Shown: positions 17,912 to 26,874, numbered from the stretch's first letter. The stretch: DNA of 64,000 nt from Burkholderia sp. lig30 (GCF_000687455.2 NZ_JGVW01000053.1:1-64000); one strand, 5' to 3'. The notes: generated from the sequence alone by a model not told the origin. Program-made: numbers and translations.

Positions 17912-18451
17912 TCACACGGACGCCGCGAACAACATGCTCATCGTCCCCACGGCGATCGCGACGCCATACGGCAACGCGCCCACCGACTCGGCCTGCGCCG
18001 TCGTGCCCGCCGCGCCGGCTTGCCGGCGGATCGCGGCGTGCATCGCGAGGCCGCGAACGTTTGCGAACAACTGCAGCACGCGGCCCCGCCAGATCACGAC
18101 CGCCAGCGCGCAGATGCCGCCGGCCACGAACGTCGCGAGCACGATGCAGGTCGTCAGCGCCGGTCCCACCCACGCGCCGATCGCGAGCATCAGCTTGACG
18201 TCGCCCGCCGCCATCCCGCGCAGCAGGTAGAGCGGCAGCAGCAGCAACAGGCCGGTCACGGCGCCCGCCAGCCACGCGATCGAGCCTTCGCCGACGCCGC
18301 GCAGCATGCATTGCGCGATCAGCGCGCCTGCGAGTGCGATCGCGATCAGGCGATTCGGAATCCGGCGGCTGGTGATGTCCGTGCTGGCTGCGATGATCAC
18401 GAGCACGGTGACGCACAGCGGAATCGGATGCGGCGGCGCGACTGGCAACAT
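17912..18451 (-). CDS. tadV: Prepilin peptidase TadV/CpaA
   Basis: A 179 aa polytopic aspartyl peptidase that cleaves Flp, TadE and TadF prepilins. The two catalytic Asp motifs are visible: ASTDITSRRIPN near the N-terminus and RGMAAGDVKLMLAIG in the middle. Hydrophobic helices cover most of the rest, with no N-methylation domain, as expected for CpaA. The ATG at 18451 has GAGG seven bases upstream; an in-frame ATG at 18466 is possible. The gene stands between the flp genes and the AAA ATPase gene. Confidence 0.88.
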   Translation of the reverse strand: MLPVAPPHPIPLCVTVLVIIAASTDITSRRIPNRLIAIALAGALIAQCMLRGVGEGSIAWLAGAVTGLLLLLPLYLLRGMAAGDVKLMLAIGAWVGPALTTCIVLATFVAGGICALAVVIWRGRVLQLFANVRGLAMHAAIRRQAGAAGTTAQAESVGALPYGVAIAVGTMSMLFAASV

Positions 18452-18479
18452 GGCGGACCTCGTCATCAGGAATTCGGAT

Positions 18480-18665
18480 TCAGGACATCGCGGCGGTGAC
18501 CCGCGACGCCAGGTTGTCGTAAAGGTCGCCAAGCGAGCCACCGAGCGTATAGATGCCGCCCAGGACGGCGATCGCGATCAGCGAGCCGAGCAGCGCATAC
18601 TCGATCGACGTCACCCCCTGCTCTTCGCCGATCCACTCCCTGATCACGTGCACACTGGTTTGCAT
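18480..18665 (-). CDS. flp: Flp-type pilin (divergent paralogue)
   Basis: A 61 aa type IVb prepilin. The leader ends in GEEQG and cleavage is predicted before VTSIEYALLGSLIAIAVLGG; the mature protein is about 44 aa. It differs from its two neighbours (ALLG rather than GLIA, and a different tail ending YDNLASRVTAAMS), so it may be a minor or alternative pilin. It is the third flp gene in transcription order and lies 28 bp before tadV. Confidence 0.88.
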   Translation of the reverse strand: MQTSVHVIREWIGEEQGVTSIEYALLGSLIAIAVLGGIYTLGGSLGDLYDNLASRVTAAMS

Positions 18666-18771
18666 GGCGATCTCCGTTCTTTTCTAGAGCCGCAGTACAT
18701 GAGCACCGGGTCCGCCGATACGCATTCCGCCGTCATGGCCGGAATGCCGGATGGCGCTTCACGTATGCGCG

Positions 18772-18984
18772 TTACAGGTCTGTCGCGATGGAGCTGAAAA
18801 CCGAGTTGAGGTCGGTTCCCACCACATAGGCTCCGCCGATGATCGCTACCCCGATCAACGACGCGATCAGACCGTACTCGATCGCCGTCACGCCCCGCTC
18901 ATCGCTCACGCACCGTGCATCACGCACGGATGCAATCAATTCGAACAAGCCGTTCAGTGCTTCAGAAAAATATGTCGACACCAT
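18772..18984 (-). CDS. flp: Flp-type pilin with extended leader
   Basis: A 70 aa prepilin from the ATG at 18984, which follows GAGGAGCATGTC. The open frame upstream to 19047 has no such signal. The mature part VTAIEYGLIASLIGVAIIGG is nearly identical to that of the first flp gene, and the C-terminus reads AYVVGTDLNSVFSSIATDL. The leader of about 31 residues (MVSTYFSEALNGLFELIASV) is longer than the usual 10-20 and is amphipathic. It is the second flp gene of three. Confidence 0.85.
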   Translation of the reverse strand: MVSTYFSEALNGLFELIASVRDARCVSDERGVTAIEYGLIASLIGVAIIGGAYVVGTDLNSVFSSIATDL

Positions 18985-19026
18985 GACATGCTCCTCGCCG
19001 AGTACCGTATACGTCATCGCCCTTGG

Positions 19027-19064
19027 AAAAAATGACGGACGAATCAACCGGTGAGTCGTCCGTC
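19027..19064 (-). terminator. Intrinsic terminator or attenuator after the first flp gene
   Basis: On the minus strand a 9 bp stem (GACGGACGA pairing with TCGTCCGTC) with a 13-base loop is followed by ATTTTTT. It begins 8 bases after the stop of the first flp gene and precedes the second flp gene by about 40 bases. It probably stops most transcripts after the first pilin and lets a fraction read through into the assembly genes. Confidence 0.75.
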
Positions 19065-19071
19065 GGTGCGC

Positions 19072-19242
19072 TCAAAGATCGCCGCCGATCTTGGTGAACA
19101 CGGAGTTCAGATCCGTACCGACGGTGTAGGCTCCGCCAATGATGGCGACGCCGATCAGCGAGGCGATGAGGCCGTACTCGATGGCGGTCACGCCGTCTTG
19201 GTCACGGAGGAATTGCTTGACTTTCAGGATGATCTTCGACAT
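19072..19242 (-). CDS. flp: Major Flp pilin (first gene of the tad operon)
   Basis: A 56 aa type IVb prepilin. Leader MSKIILKVKQFLRDQDG; mature pilin from VTAIEYGLIASLIGVAIIGG, ending AYTVGTDLNSVFTKIGGDL. Cleavage by TadV is expected after the Gly, with Glu at +5 and Tyr at +6 as in all Flp pilins. AAGGAG seven bases upstream of the ATG is the best ribosome binding site in the operon. Together with the terminator directly downstream this marks it as the likely major subunit. Confidence 0.92.
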   Translation of the reverse strand: MSKIILKVKQFLRDQDGVTAIEYGLIASLIGVAIIGGAYTVGTDLNSVFTKIGGDL

Positions 19243-20300
19243 GGTATTTCTCCTTTTGGACGACTAAATAAAATCCCTTGCCACCCATTGGCTCGGGGCT
19301 TGCTGCCACTGCTACAAAAAACTCAGAACGCGAAGATTGGACGAAGCGGCACCGGCGCACGGGCGCACATTCCCTTGCGGGCCGATTCGATGACTGCGGA
19401 AGATCGTGCTGGCTGCGCGTGCGTGGCGATCAGCCGGACGCGCCGGCCGCCCGAAGCGGCCTGGATGCCGGACGACGCACGCCGTCCTGGCGAATGAAGA
19501 GCAGCCGCCCGGCGAGGTGCCGTGGCGCTGCGGTTGCGGCTCGCGTGCCGCGACGTGCTCTGGTCAATCATTTTTGTTACCCCCGACTTGCGTCATCTGT
19601 TTTCTATCGGCTGCCGGACGAAGCCGGCCTCCCGCTGGTCAGACGGCGACTGCCCAGTGAATCCGGTTGCGCTGACTACCCTCCCGCGCTCCGGACTCGA
19701 ACCCCGTGGGCCGCGCCGGCTTCGATCCTGAGTTTGTTGATTGTCTGGATCGGCCGGTCGTCACGTCGTCGACTTCCGCGTGCTCTCTTTCGCAAAGAGC
19801 GGGCCAGCTCGATGCGAACCCAGACGGCACAAGGGTGTCGGGCGAGACGGCCTGCGTGCGCGGCAGGTCCGGCAGGCGGAAAGTTACGCTTCTGATACAT
19901 CCGTCGCTTCGGCGGCGCGCCGGCAACCGCCGCAAAGCCCCGTCAGGCAAGGCGCAAAGAATTTTCTCGGGATTTTCCCCAGTCCCCCCCTCGAGCGGCC
20001 CGACGCGATCAGTGTGCAGGTTTGCATCACCCCGAATCGCGAAATGTTTCAGGTCCGTAACACGAATGCGCGCCGAACGGCGATTTCGGCCTGCCGAGAG
20101 ACCGTTTTTCCGTCGCCGGACGTTTTTAAACGCCTGGTGAACCCGGCGCCGGTTTGCATCGGCGCGCGTTTTTTTCTAACAATGAATGCAACGAATGGCC
20201 GGACGATGCCAGAAAGCGAACATGCTTCGATGTCCGGACGACACCACAACACAGGTTCGGGCCGCAGCGACATCGCGGCCCCCACTGCAGGCAGGACATC
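19243..20300. other. Long divergent intergenic region between tad and the glycosylation cassette
   Basis: About 1.06 kb with no convincing gene. It should hold the tad promoter (the AT-rich 19255-19275, GACTAAATAAAATCCC, lies just upstream of flp) and the promoter of the GT87 cassette. Lower-GC patches occur around 19560-19610 and 19960-20180. Short open frames here show no ribosome binding site or family resemblance. Confidence 0.6.
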
Positions 20301-21539
20301 ATGTACGTAGCGAATCGGGGATCGCGCCATGACACGTGGCGCACTGCTTACTGGCTGACGGCCGAACGGATCGTGCCGTACAGCTGCGCGATGCTGTTCC
20401 TCTGCCTCGTCACGCTCGGCACGTGGGCATGGACGACGCACGGCTTCAGCGCCGACAGCGCGGCGCGGCCCGCGATCGATTTCGCCGTGTTCTGGACGGC
20501 ATCCGACCTGACGCTGCATGGCCAGGTCGCGTCGATCTACGATTTCAGACAGTTCGCGCACGCCGAACTGACACGGTTCGGCCCCTATCTCCATCGCGGC
20601 TTCCTGCCGTGGCTGTATCCGCCGACGATGCTGCTGCTCGTCGCGCCGCTCGCTTTCGTGCCGTTTCTGCCCGCCCTCCTCCTCTTTTTCGCGGGCAGCT
20701 TTCTATGCTATGCGCGTGCCGTCACGGGATTGTCCGGGCTGCGCGCGCACCTGCCGCAACCGCGCCTCGCCGCGCTCGCGGTGCTGGCGTTCCCCGGCGT
20801 GTTCACCGCCGCCGTGGCGGGGCAGAACGCGATCCTGACCGCCGCGATCGCCGCGTTCGCGCTTCGCCATCTCGAGCGGCGGCCCGTGGTCGCGGGGCTG
20901 CTCATCAGCCTGCTCGCGGTCAAACCGCAAATGGCCGTGCTGTTTCCGCTCGTGCTGATCGCCGCGCGCGCGTGGCGCGCGTTCGCCGCCGCCGCGGCCG
21001 GCACGGTGCTGCTCGTCGCGACAAGCGCGGCGCTCTGCGGCAGCGCCGCGCTGCACGGGTTCTTCGACGGCATGTCGACGGTGCGGGAAATCATGCTGAC
21101 GCAGGCTGTCGACTACTGGCGGGCCTCGCCGACGCCGTTCGCCGTGCTGCGCCTCGCCGGCGCGTCGATGCCGGCCGCGTATGCGGCGCAGATCTCGGTC
21201 GCGCTGGTCGCGGCCGCTTCCGCCTGCCACGTCTGGCGCCGCACGCACGACGTGCGCCTGCGCGGCGCGGCGCTCGCGGTCGCCGCCCTGCTCTCGACGC
21301 CCTATCTGTGGCATTACGAACTGGCATGGCTCGGCATCGCGATCTTCTGCGTTGCCGCGTACGGCCTCGAAAACGGCTGGCTGCCGGGCGAACAGGGCGC
21401 GATCCTGCTCGCCTGGCTGCTGCCGATGTTCGAGTTCTTCAATCGCGCGGCGCATCTGCCCCAGATCGGACCGCTCGTGCTGCTCACGATGCTGTTCGTC
21501 GTCGTGCGTCGCGCCGCGCTCGCACCACGGGGGCCGTGA
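20301..21539 (+). CDS. GT87 (DUF2029) polyprenyl-phosphate-dependent membrane glycosyltransferase
   Basis: A 412 aa polytopic GT-C fold protein. The GT87 features are visible: an early extracytoplasmic acidic motif (AIDFAVFWTASDLTLHGQ), then GFLPWLYPPTMLLLVAPLAF and the GQNAILTAAIAAFAL helix. A LLSTPYLWHYELAW block sits near the C-terminus. About ten hydrophobic segments are seen. GT87 members transfer mannose or related sugars from polyprenyl phosphate on the periplasmic face. The start ATG at 20301 has AGGA upstream. Its stop overlaps the next start (TGATG), so the cassette is translationally coupled. Confidence 0.83.
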   Translation: MYVANRGSRHDTWRTAYWLTAERIVPYSCAMLFLCLVTLGTWAWTTHGFSADSAARPAIDFAVFWTASDLTLHGQVASIYDFRQFAHAELTRFGPYLHRGFLPWLYPPTMLLLVAPLAFVPFLPALLLFFAGSFLCYARAVTGLSGLRAHLPQPRLAALAVLAFPGVFTAAVAGQNAILTAAIAAFALRHLERRPVVAGLLISLLAVKPQMAVLFPLVLIAARAWRAFAAAAAGTVLLVATSAALCGSAALHGFFDGMSTVREIMLTQAVDYWRASPTPFAVLRLAGASMPAAYAAQISVALVAAASACHVWRRTHDVRLRGAALAVAALLSTPYLWHYELAWLGIAIFCVAAYGLENGWLPGEQGAILLAWLLPMFEFFNRAAHLPQIGPLVLLTMLFVVVRRAALAPRGP

Positions 21540-22921
21540 TGCACATCCGCCTTCCCGGCCGCCACGCGCTGCCCGCCTTCGACGCGCATCCCGAGCTGCC
21601 CGCGGCCGGCCCGCGGCGGCGCCCGCACTGGCTCACGCTGCGCCGCATGCGCCTGTACGCGTGCATCGCGCTGTGCTGCTACGCGCTGTTCGTCGGCATC
21701 TACGTCGTGCGCCTGTTCGGTCCGCACGGCGCCGCCATGAGCCCGCTCGGGCTCGATTTCGCGCCGACCTGGAGCGCCGCGTGGCTCGCCGCGCACGGCC
21801 GCGCGGTCGATGCATGGCATTTCGCGGCGCTGCGCGCGATCCAGGAGCAGGCGGTGCCCGCGATCCGCGGCACGCAGGGCGGCCTGCCGTGGCTGTATCC
21901 GCCCGCGATGCTGCTGATGGTGACGCCGCTCGGCTGGCTGCCCTACGCGCTCGCGGCCGTGCTCTGGATCGGCAGCGCGTATCTGCTGTTTGTCGTGGCG
22001 GTCGGCGCAACCGTGCATCGCCACTCGGCGATGCTGTGCGCGTTCGCCTTCCCCGGCGCGTTCCTCGCCGCGATCGTCGGGCAGAACAGCCTGCTGACCG
22101 CGGCAATGGCCGGCCTCGGCCTGTTGCTGCTGCAGCGCCGCCCCGTCGCCGCCGGCGTCTGCTTCGGCTGCCTGGCCATGAAGCCGCAGCTCGCCGCGCT
22201 GTTCCCGCTCGCGCTGCTGTGCGCCGCTCAATGGCGGGCGCTCGCCGCGTGGGCCGCGACGATCGCCGGCACTGCCGCGCTCGCGACGCTCGCGTTCGGC
22301 TCGGGCGCGTGGCTCGGCTTCCTGCACGGCGTCGCCGGCGCGTACCGGATCGTCGGCGACGGCCATGCGCTGCTCGCGCGGATGCCGAGCGCGTTCGCGA
22401 TGGCGACGCTCGCCGGCTGGCCGCCATTCGTCGGCGACGTGCTGCAGGCACTGTCCGCGCTGTTCGCGATCGGCGCGGTCTGCTACGCGTGGCGCGGCAG
22501 CTGCACCTATGCGCTGCGCGCCGCGACGCTCGCGTGCGCGACGCTGCTCGTGAGCCCGTACCTGTACGACTACGACCTCACGTGGTACGCGCTCGTGATG
22601 GCCTGGTACGCGCGTCACGCGTTCGCGCTCGGCTGGCGGCGCTTCGACCGCGAATGGCTCGCGCTGCTGTGGATGACGCCGCTCGCGGGCCTTCTCGTCG
22701 TCACGCACCTGAGGTTCCAGTTCATGCCGTTCGTCACGATCGTGTCGCTCGCGCTGCTGCTCGCACGCATCGCGCACGAACGCCACGAAGCGCCCTGCCT
22801 CCCGGACGCGCACGACAGCGCGACCGACACCGGCTTCACGCACGCCGCCCTGCCACACCACCCGGCGCCGCGGTTTCATCGACTCGACCGCCAGCGGCTG
22901 CCGCACGGCAGCCGCGACTAG
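21539..22921 (+). CDS. Second GT87 (DUF2029) membrane glycosyltransferase
   Basis: A 460 aa paralogue of the preceding gene, sharing LDFAPTWSAAWLAAHGRAVD, GLPWLYPPAMLLMVTPLGW, GQNSLLTAAMAGLGLLLLQ and LVSPYLYDYDLTWYAL in the same order. An N-terminal cytosolic stretch of about 40 residues and a hydrophilic His-rich C-terminal tail (about 40 residues, PHHPAPRFHRLDR) are extra. Having two related enzymes suggests two successive sugar transfers or two acceptors. The ATG overlaps the preceding stop by one base. Confidence 0.8.
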   Translation: MHIRLPGRHALPAFDAHPELPAAGPRRRPHWLTLRRMRLYACIALCCYALFVGIYVVRLFGPHGAAMSPLGLDFAPTWSAAWLAAHGRAVDAWHFAALRAIQEQAVPAIRGTQGGLPWLYPPAMLLMVTPLGWLPYALAAVLWIGSAYLLFVVAVGATVHRHSAMLCAFAFPGAFLAAIVGQNSLLTAAMAGLGLLLLQRRPVAAGVCFGCLAMKPQLAALFPLALLCAAQWRALAAWAATIAGTAALATLAFGSGAWLGFLHGVAGAYRIVGDGHALLARMPSAFAMATLAGWPPFVGDVLQALSALFAIGAVCYAWRGSCTYALRAATLACATLLVSPYLYDYDLTWYALVMAWYARHAFALGWRRFDREWLALLWMTPLAGLLVVTHLRFQFMPFVTIVSLALLLARIAHERHEAPCLPDAHDSATDTGFTHAALPHHPAPRFHRLDRQRLPHGSRD

Positions 22922-22944
22922 AGCGGACATTACAGGGGAACGTC

Positions 22945-24009
22945 ATGCACGCGCACATCCAGAAGCCGCTCATCTCGCTGGTCGCGCCTTTCTACAACGA
23001 AGGCGAAGCCGTCGGACGCTTTTTCGACGCCGTGCTGCCGCTGATGAGCGGGATCGACGGGATCCGCTTCGAGATCGTCTGCGTCAACGACGGCAGTCGC
23101 GACGACACGCTCGACCGGCTGATCGCGGTCAGCGCGCGAGACCCGCGCGTGCGCGTGATCGACCTCACGCGCAACTTCGGCAAGGAAGCGGCGCTGACGG
23201 CGGGCATCGACGAAGCGCTCGGCGACGCGGTGATCCCGATCGACGCCGACCTGCAGGACCCGCCGAGCCTGATCCCGGTGATGATCGCGCACTGGCGCGA
23301 CGGCGCGGAGGTGGTCGCGGCCAGGCGCAGCGACCGCGCCTGCGACTCGTTCGCGAAACGCACCGCCGCATCGCTCTACTATCGCGTGCACAACGCGCTG
23401 TCGGACGTGAAACTGCCCGAGAACGTCGGCGATTTCCGGCTGATGGACCGCCAGGTCGTCAATGCGCTGCGCAGCCTGCCGGAGCGGCGGCGCTTCATGA
23501 AGGGGCTGTTCGCGTGGGTCGGCTTCCGGACGGTGATCGTCGAATACCAGCGGGAGGCGCGCAGCGCCGGGCATTCGAAGTTCTCGGGATGGAAGCTGTG
23601 GAACTTCGCGCTCGAAGGCATCACGAGCTTCAGCACCGTGCCGCTGCGAAGCTGGACCTACATCGGGCTCGGCATCGCCGCGCTCGCGTTCCTGTACGGC
23701 GCGTTCATCGTCGGGCGCACGCTCGTGTTCGGCAATCCGGTGCCGGGCTACGCGTCGATCATCTCGGTGATGCTGTTCATCGGCGGCATCGAGCTGATCG
23801 GCATCGGCGTCGTCGGCGAATACATCGGACGGATCTACGACGAATCGAAGGAGCGGCCCGTGTATCTCGTGCGCCGCCGCTATCAGGCGCGCAGCAAGGT
23901 GACGACGCTGCCGGTCGCGCGCGATCCGGCGCGCCACGCGACGGTCGCCGCCCGTGCGGACGTCGCGCGGCGGCGTACGATGACCCGCCAACGGGTCGCC
24001 GCGCGGTGA
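22945..24009 (+). CDS. GT2 polyprenyl-phosphate glycosyltransferase (GtrB/DPM1-like)
   Basis: A 354 aa enzyme expected to load a sugar from a nucleotide donor onto undecaprenyl phosphate. The GT2 domain has SLVAPFYNEGEAVGRFFDAV, the donor-binding VNDGSRDDTL, and DADLQDPPSLIP, which supplies the metal-binding Asp. Two C-terminal membrane helices (IGLGIAALAFLYGAFIVGR and IISVMLFIGGIELIGIGVVG) and EYIGRIYDESKERPVYLV are typical of GtrB/ArnC relatives. A basic tail of about 40 residues is unusual. It lies 23 bp after the second GT87 gene and 26 bp before gtrA, as in gtrAB operons. Confidence 0.87.
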   Translation: MHAHIQKPLISLVAPFYNEGEAVGRFFDAVLPLMSGIDGIRFEIVCVNDGSRDDTLDRLIAVSARDPRVRVIDLTRNFGKEAALTAGIDEALGDAVIPIDADLQDPPSLIPVMIAHWRDGAEVVAARRSDRACDSFAKRTAASLYYRVHNALSDVKLPENVGDFRLMDRQVVNALRSLPERRRFMKGLFAWVGFRTVIVEYQREARSAGHSKFSGWKLWNFALEGITSFSTVPLRSWTYIGLGIAALAFLYGAFIVGRTLVFGNPVPGYASIISVMLFIGGIELIGIGVVGEYIGRIYDESKERPVYLVRRRYQARSKVTTLPVARDPARHATVAARADVARRRTMTRQRVAAR

Positions 24010-24035
24010 CGCGCGCCGCCTCACGGAGACTGCCG

Positions 24036-24422
24036 ATGATCCGCGCCCTCTATGCGGCCGAGCGCGACCGGCTCGTGCGCTTCGGCGTGTCGGGCCTCTG
24101 CTCGACGGCGATTCACGCGCTCATCGCGTCCGCGATGTTTGCGCTCGCCGATGCGACGCCCGTCGCCGCAAACGCGGCGGCGTTCGTCTGCGCGACGGTG
24201 TTCTCGTACCTGGCCAATACGCTGTGGAGTTTCTCCGCGACGGTGCGATGGGGCAATCTGCTGCGCTTCCTGACGGTTGCGCTGTCGGGCCTCGTCGAGA
24301 CGATGCTGCTTGCCCGCGGCACCGAGGCGCTGGGCCTCGCTGCCGCGTGGAGCATCGTCGCGGTCGTTCTTTTCGTGCCCCCGGTGACGTTCGTGCTGCA
24401 CCGGCTCTGGACCTACCGGTGA
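24036..24422 (+). CDS. GtrA-like lipid-linked sugar flippase
   Basis: A 128 aa protein with four hydrophobic helices, the GtrA layout. The family start RFGVSGLCSTAIHALIAS and the block FVCATVFSYLANTLWSFSA are clear, and HRLWTYR at the C-terminus is the usual ending. GtrA proteins move undecaprenyl-phosphate-linked sugars to the periplasmic side. As the last gene of the cassette it completes a loader (GT2), flippase (GtrA) and transferase (GT87) set. It converges with the sigma-54 activator gene 7 bp away. Confidence 0.88.
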   Translation: MIRALYAAERDRLVRFGVSGLCSTAIHALIASAMFALADATPVAANAAAFVCATVFSYLANTLWSFSATVRWGNLLRFLTVALSGLVETMLLARGTEALGLAAAWSIVAVVLFVPPVTFVLHRLWTYR

Positions 24423-24429
24423 GCGCCGC

Positions 24430-25926
24430 TCAGCCGACCTGCTGGCGGCCTGCGTCGTCCGGCGGGTCGCCGTCCTTGCCGTCCTTGACTTCCTTCCCGC
24501 CGTTGTCCCCGTTGTCGCTCAGGCCGTGCTCGATCATCATCCGGTAGAGCGTGACCCGCGAGATGCCCAGTTCCGCCGCGGCCTTGTTGATCCGGTGATC
24601 GTTGCGCAACAGCGCGTTCTCGATCGCGGTGCGCTCCGCCATCGCGCGCGCCTGCTCGAGCGTCACGGGCTCGCTTTCGCCCGGCGTCTCGAGGCCGAGG
24701 TCGTGCGGCGTCAGGAGCCGGCTCTCGGCCATCACGATCGCGCGCCGCACCCGGTTGATCAGCTCGCGCACGTTGCCGGGCCATTCGTAACGACGCATCG
24801 CGTCGAGCGCCGACGACGTGAAGCCGCTGATCTTGCGGCCGCTGTCGCTCTTGTGTTTCTGCAGCACGTAATGCGCGAGGATCTCGATGTCCTTGCCGCG
24901 CGCACGCAGCGGCGGCTCGTGAATCCGCAGCACGCACAGCCGGTGATAGAGGTCCGAGCGGAAGCGCCCGTCCTGCACCGCGCCGTCGAGATCGACGTGC
25001 GTGGCCGACACGATCCGCACGTCGACGGCCATCGATTCGTTGCCGCCGAGCCGCTCGATCTTGCGGATTTCGAGGAAGCGCAGCAGGCTCGCCTGCGCTT
25101 CCAGCGGCATGTCGCCGATTTCGTCGAGGAACAGCGTGCCGCCGTTCGCGGCCTCGATGCGGCCCGCGCGCCGCTGGCTCGCGCCGGTGAACGCGCCGCG
25201 TTCGTAGCCGAACAGCTCGGACTGCAGCAGATGGTGCGGAATCGCGCCGCAGTTGATCGCGACGAACGGCCCCTTGCTGCGCGCCGAGCGCTCGTGGATC
25301 GCGAGCGCGGTCAGCTCCTTGCCGGTGCCGGACTCGCCGGAGATGAACACGCTGGCGTCGGTCTTCGCGACCTTGCGGATCGTGCTGAAGAGTTGCTGCA
25401 TCGCCTCGCAGTTGCCGATCATCCCGTGCTCGCCGATCGACGCGGCATAGGCCGCGCCGTCCACGCGATCGAGCGCGGCCATGCCGCGCGCATGCCCGAG
25501 CACGTGCGAGATCCATTCGTACGGGAGCGGCAGCGTCACGTAATCGAAACAATAGCTGCGGATCAGCTCGCGCACCGCCGGGCCGATCGACGCGCCGGCC
25601 CTCGCGATCGAGATCCAGCCGATCGCCGACTGGCTCAGGCACCCCTTGAGCGCCGGAAAATCGCGCGCGCTAAAGCCCGTGAAATCGACGAGACCGGCGG
25701 CGACGCCTGCGCCGGCCGTCATGTTCTGCGCCGCGCCCGCCGTCTTCGCGACGGTGATGTCCCAGCCGAGCGTGCGCAACTGCTCGAGCAGCGATTCCTC
25801 GGGCGAACGCGCGATCACGAACAGCCGCCGCCCCGCTTCCGGCGCCGTGATCGACGCGAGCGGCACGTCGTCGCCGCGTGCGGCAGATGCCGACCCGCTG
25901 GCCGTCTCGGGTGATTTTGCAACCAT
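24430..25926 (-). CDS. Sigma-54-dependent activator with VpsR-like N-terminal domain
   Basis: A 498 aa bacterial enhancer-binding protein. Residues 25-160 form a degenerate receiver-like domain of the VpsR type (LFVIARSPEESLLEQLRTLG), without an obvious phosphoacceptor. The AAA+ core has Walker A GESGTGKE, the sigma-54 contact loop GAFTGA (in ELFGYERGAFTGASQ) and Walker B TLFLDEIGD. The C-terminal Fis-type helix-turn-helix is INKAAAELGISRVTLYRMM. VpsR-like proteins often control exopolysaccharide or surface genes, so the adjacent glycosylation cassette and tad operon are candidate targets. A start at 25926 (GGGGAACAACG upstream) was preferred to the longer frame to 26046. Confidence 0.88.
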   Translation of the reverse strand: MVAKSPETASGSASAARGDDVPLASITAPEAGRRLFVIARSPEESLLEQLRTLGWDITVAKTAGAAQNMTAGAGVAAGLVDFTGFSARDFPALKGCLSQSAIGWISIARAGASIGPAVRELIRSYCFDYVTLPLPYEWISHVLGHARGMAALDRVDGAAYAASIGEHGMIGNCEAMQQLFSTIRKVAKTDASVFISGESGTGKELTALAIHERSARSKGPFVAINCGAIPHHLLQSELFGYERGAFTGASQRRAGRIEAANGGTLFLDEIGDMPLEAQASLLRFLEIRKIERLGGNESMAVDVRIVSATHVDLDGAVQDGRFRSDLYHRLCVLRIHEPPLRARGKDIEILAHYVLQKHKSDSGRKISGFTSSALDAMRRYEWPGNVRELINRVRRAIVMAESRLLTPHDLGLETPGESEPVTLEQARAMAERTAIENALLRNDHRINKAAAELGISRVTLYRMMIEHGLSDNGDNGGKEVKDGKDGDPPDDAGRQQVG

Positions 25927-26532
25927 CGTTGTTCCCCGCTTAGCGTTGGTATCGCGCTTCGGCTTGCCAATTGCTCGACGTGCGGCAGGCCAGGCGTTTG
26001 AACCGACATATTGGCCGGAAATCCGTCTGAATAAAATACCCTGCATCCCGCCTGGCCAACCGAAGCCTGCCCTGAGCGGTATAACGATGCCCGCGAGTCG
26101 CGACTAGATGGGTGTTTTCCCGGTGGCGCCGCGCGGCGAACGCGAGCAGCCGATCCCGGCGACGCGCCGCAAGCGGGGCGCGAACGCTCGGCCCGCCCGG
26201 CAGGAAAGAGGGTGCGGCCGGACATGGCCGGGCGGCGCGGGAGAGCGCGCGAGCACGGCCCGGCCATGCCGATATCGCGCCGGATCGGCGCGGCGCGGCG
26301 CACGCGCGCTCGCGTGCCAACCCGGTCGGCTTTGCCCAATCCTCAGACATCGGCCATTGACGCGCCCGCGCAACACTCTCGCGGCGGTTGTCGCGCCGCT
26401 ACGGATGGAAACAGGGCCTGAAGAAACCCGGCCATTCACGCAGGACGGCCGCCGCCATGCACCGTCGTGCAGCATCGGCCCGCCCACTCCCCTACAATAC
26501 CGGTTTCCCCCCAACACACTCAGGAGCAAGTC
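25927..26532. other. Divergent intergenic region, 606 bp
   Basis: Separates the sigma-54 activator (minus) from the FKBP gene (plus). No gene is supported. Its middle (26110-26330) is very GC-rich with open frames on several strands but no ribosome binding sites. Promoters for both flanking genes should be at its two ends. Confidence 0.6.
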
Positions 26533-26874
26533 ATGTCAGTCATCACGACGGAATCGGGCCTCAAATACGAAGACCTGACCGAAGGCACCGGCGCCGAGGC
26601 CAGCGCGGGCCAGACGGTCAGCGTGCACTACACCGGCTGGCTGACCGACGGTCAGAAGTTCGATTCGAGCAAGGACCGCAACGATCCGTTCGCGTTCGTG
26701 CTCGGCGGCGGCATGGTCATCAAGGGCTGGGACGAAGGCGTGCAGGGCATGAAAGTCGGCGGCGTGCGTCGTCTGACGATCCCGCCGCAACTCGGCTACG
26801 GTGTGCGCGGCGCAGGTGGCGTGATTCCGCCGAACGCGACGCTCGTCTTCGAAGTCGAGCTGCTCGACGTCTGA
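26533..26874 (+). CDS. FKBP-type peptidyl-prolyl cis-trans isomerase
   Basis: A 113 aa single-domain FKBP that speeds prolyl isomerisation in protein folding. The fold is complete: [38 protein letters not shown] and [12 protein letters not shown], ending [15 protein letters not shown]. Active-site residues Tyr, Asp, Trp and Tyr are conserved. There is no signal peptide, so it is cytosolic. CAGGAG precedes the ATG. An AraC regulator starts 22 bp after its stop and may be co-transcribed. Confidence 0.95.
   Translation: MSVITTESGLKYEDLTEGTGAEASAGQTVSVHYTGWLTDGQKFDSSKDRNDPFAFVLGGGMVIKGWDEGVQGMKVGGVRRLTIPPQLGYGVRGAGGVIPPNATLVFEVELLDV

Noticed and set aside
19280-19330. TGGCA element upstream of the first flp as a sigma-54 promoter
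   Set aside because: No GC dinucleotide at the -12 position at the correct distance; the -24/-12 pattern fails.
19686-19720. GGTTCGAGTCC on the minus strand, like a tRNA T-loop
   Set aside because: The flanking bases do not form the T-stem beyond two pairs and no acceptor or anticodon arm is visible.
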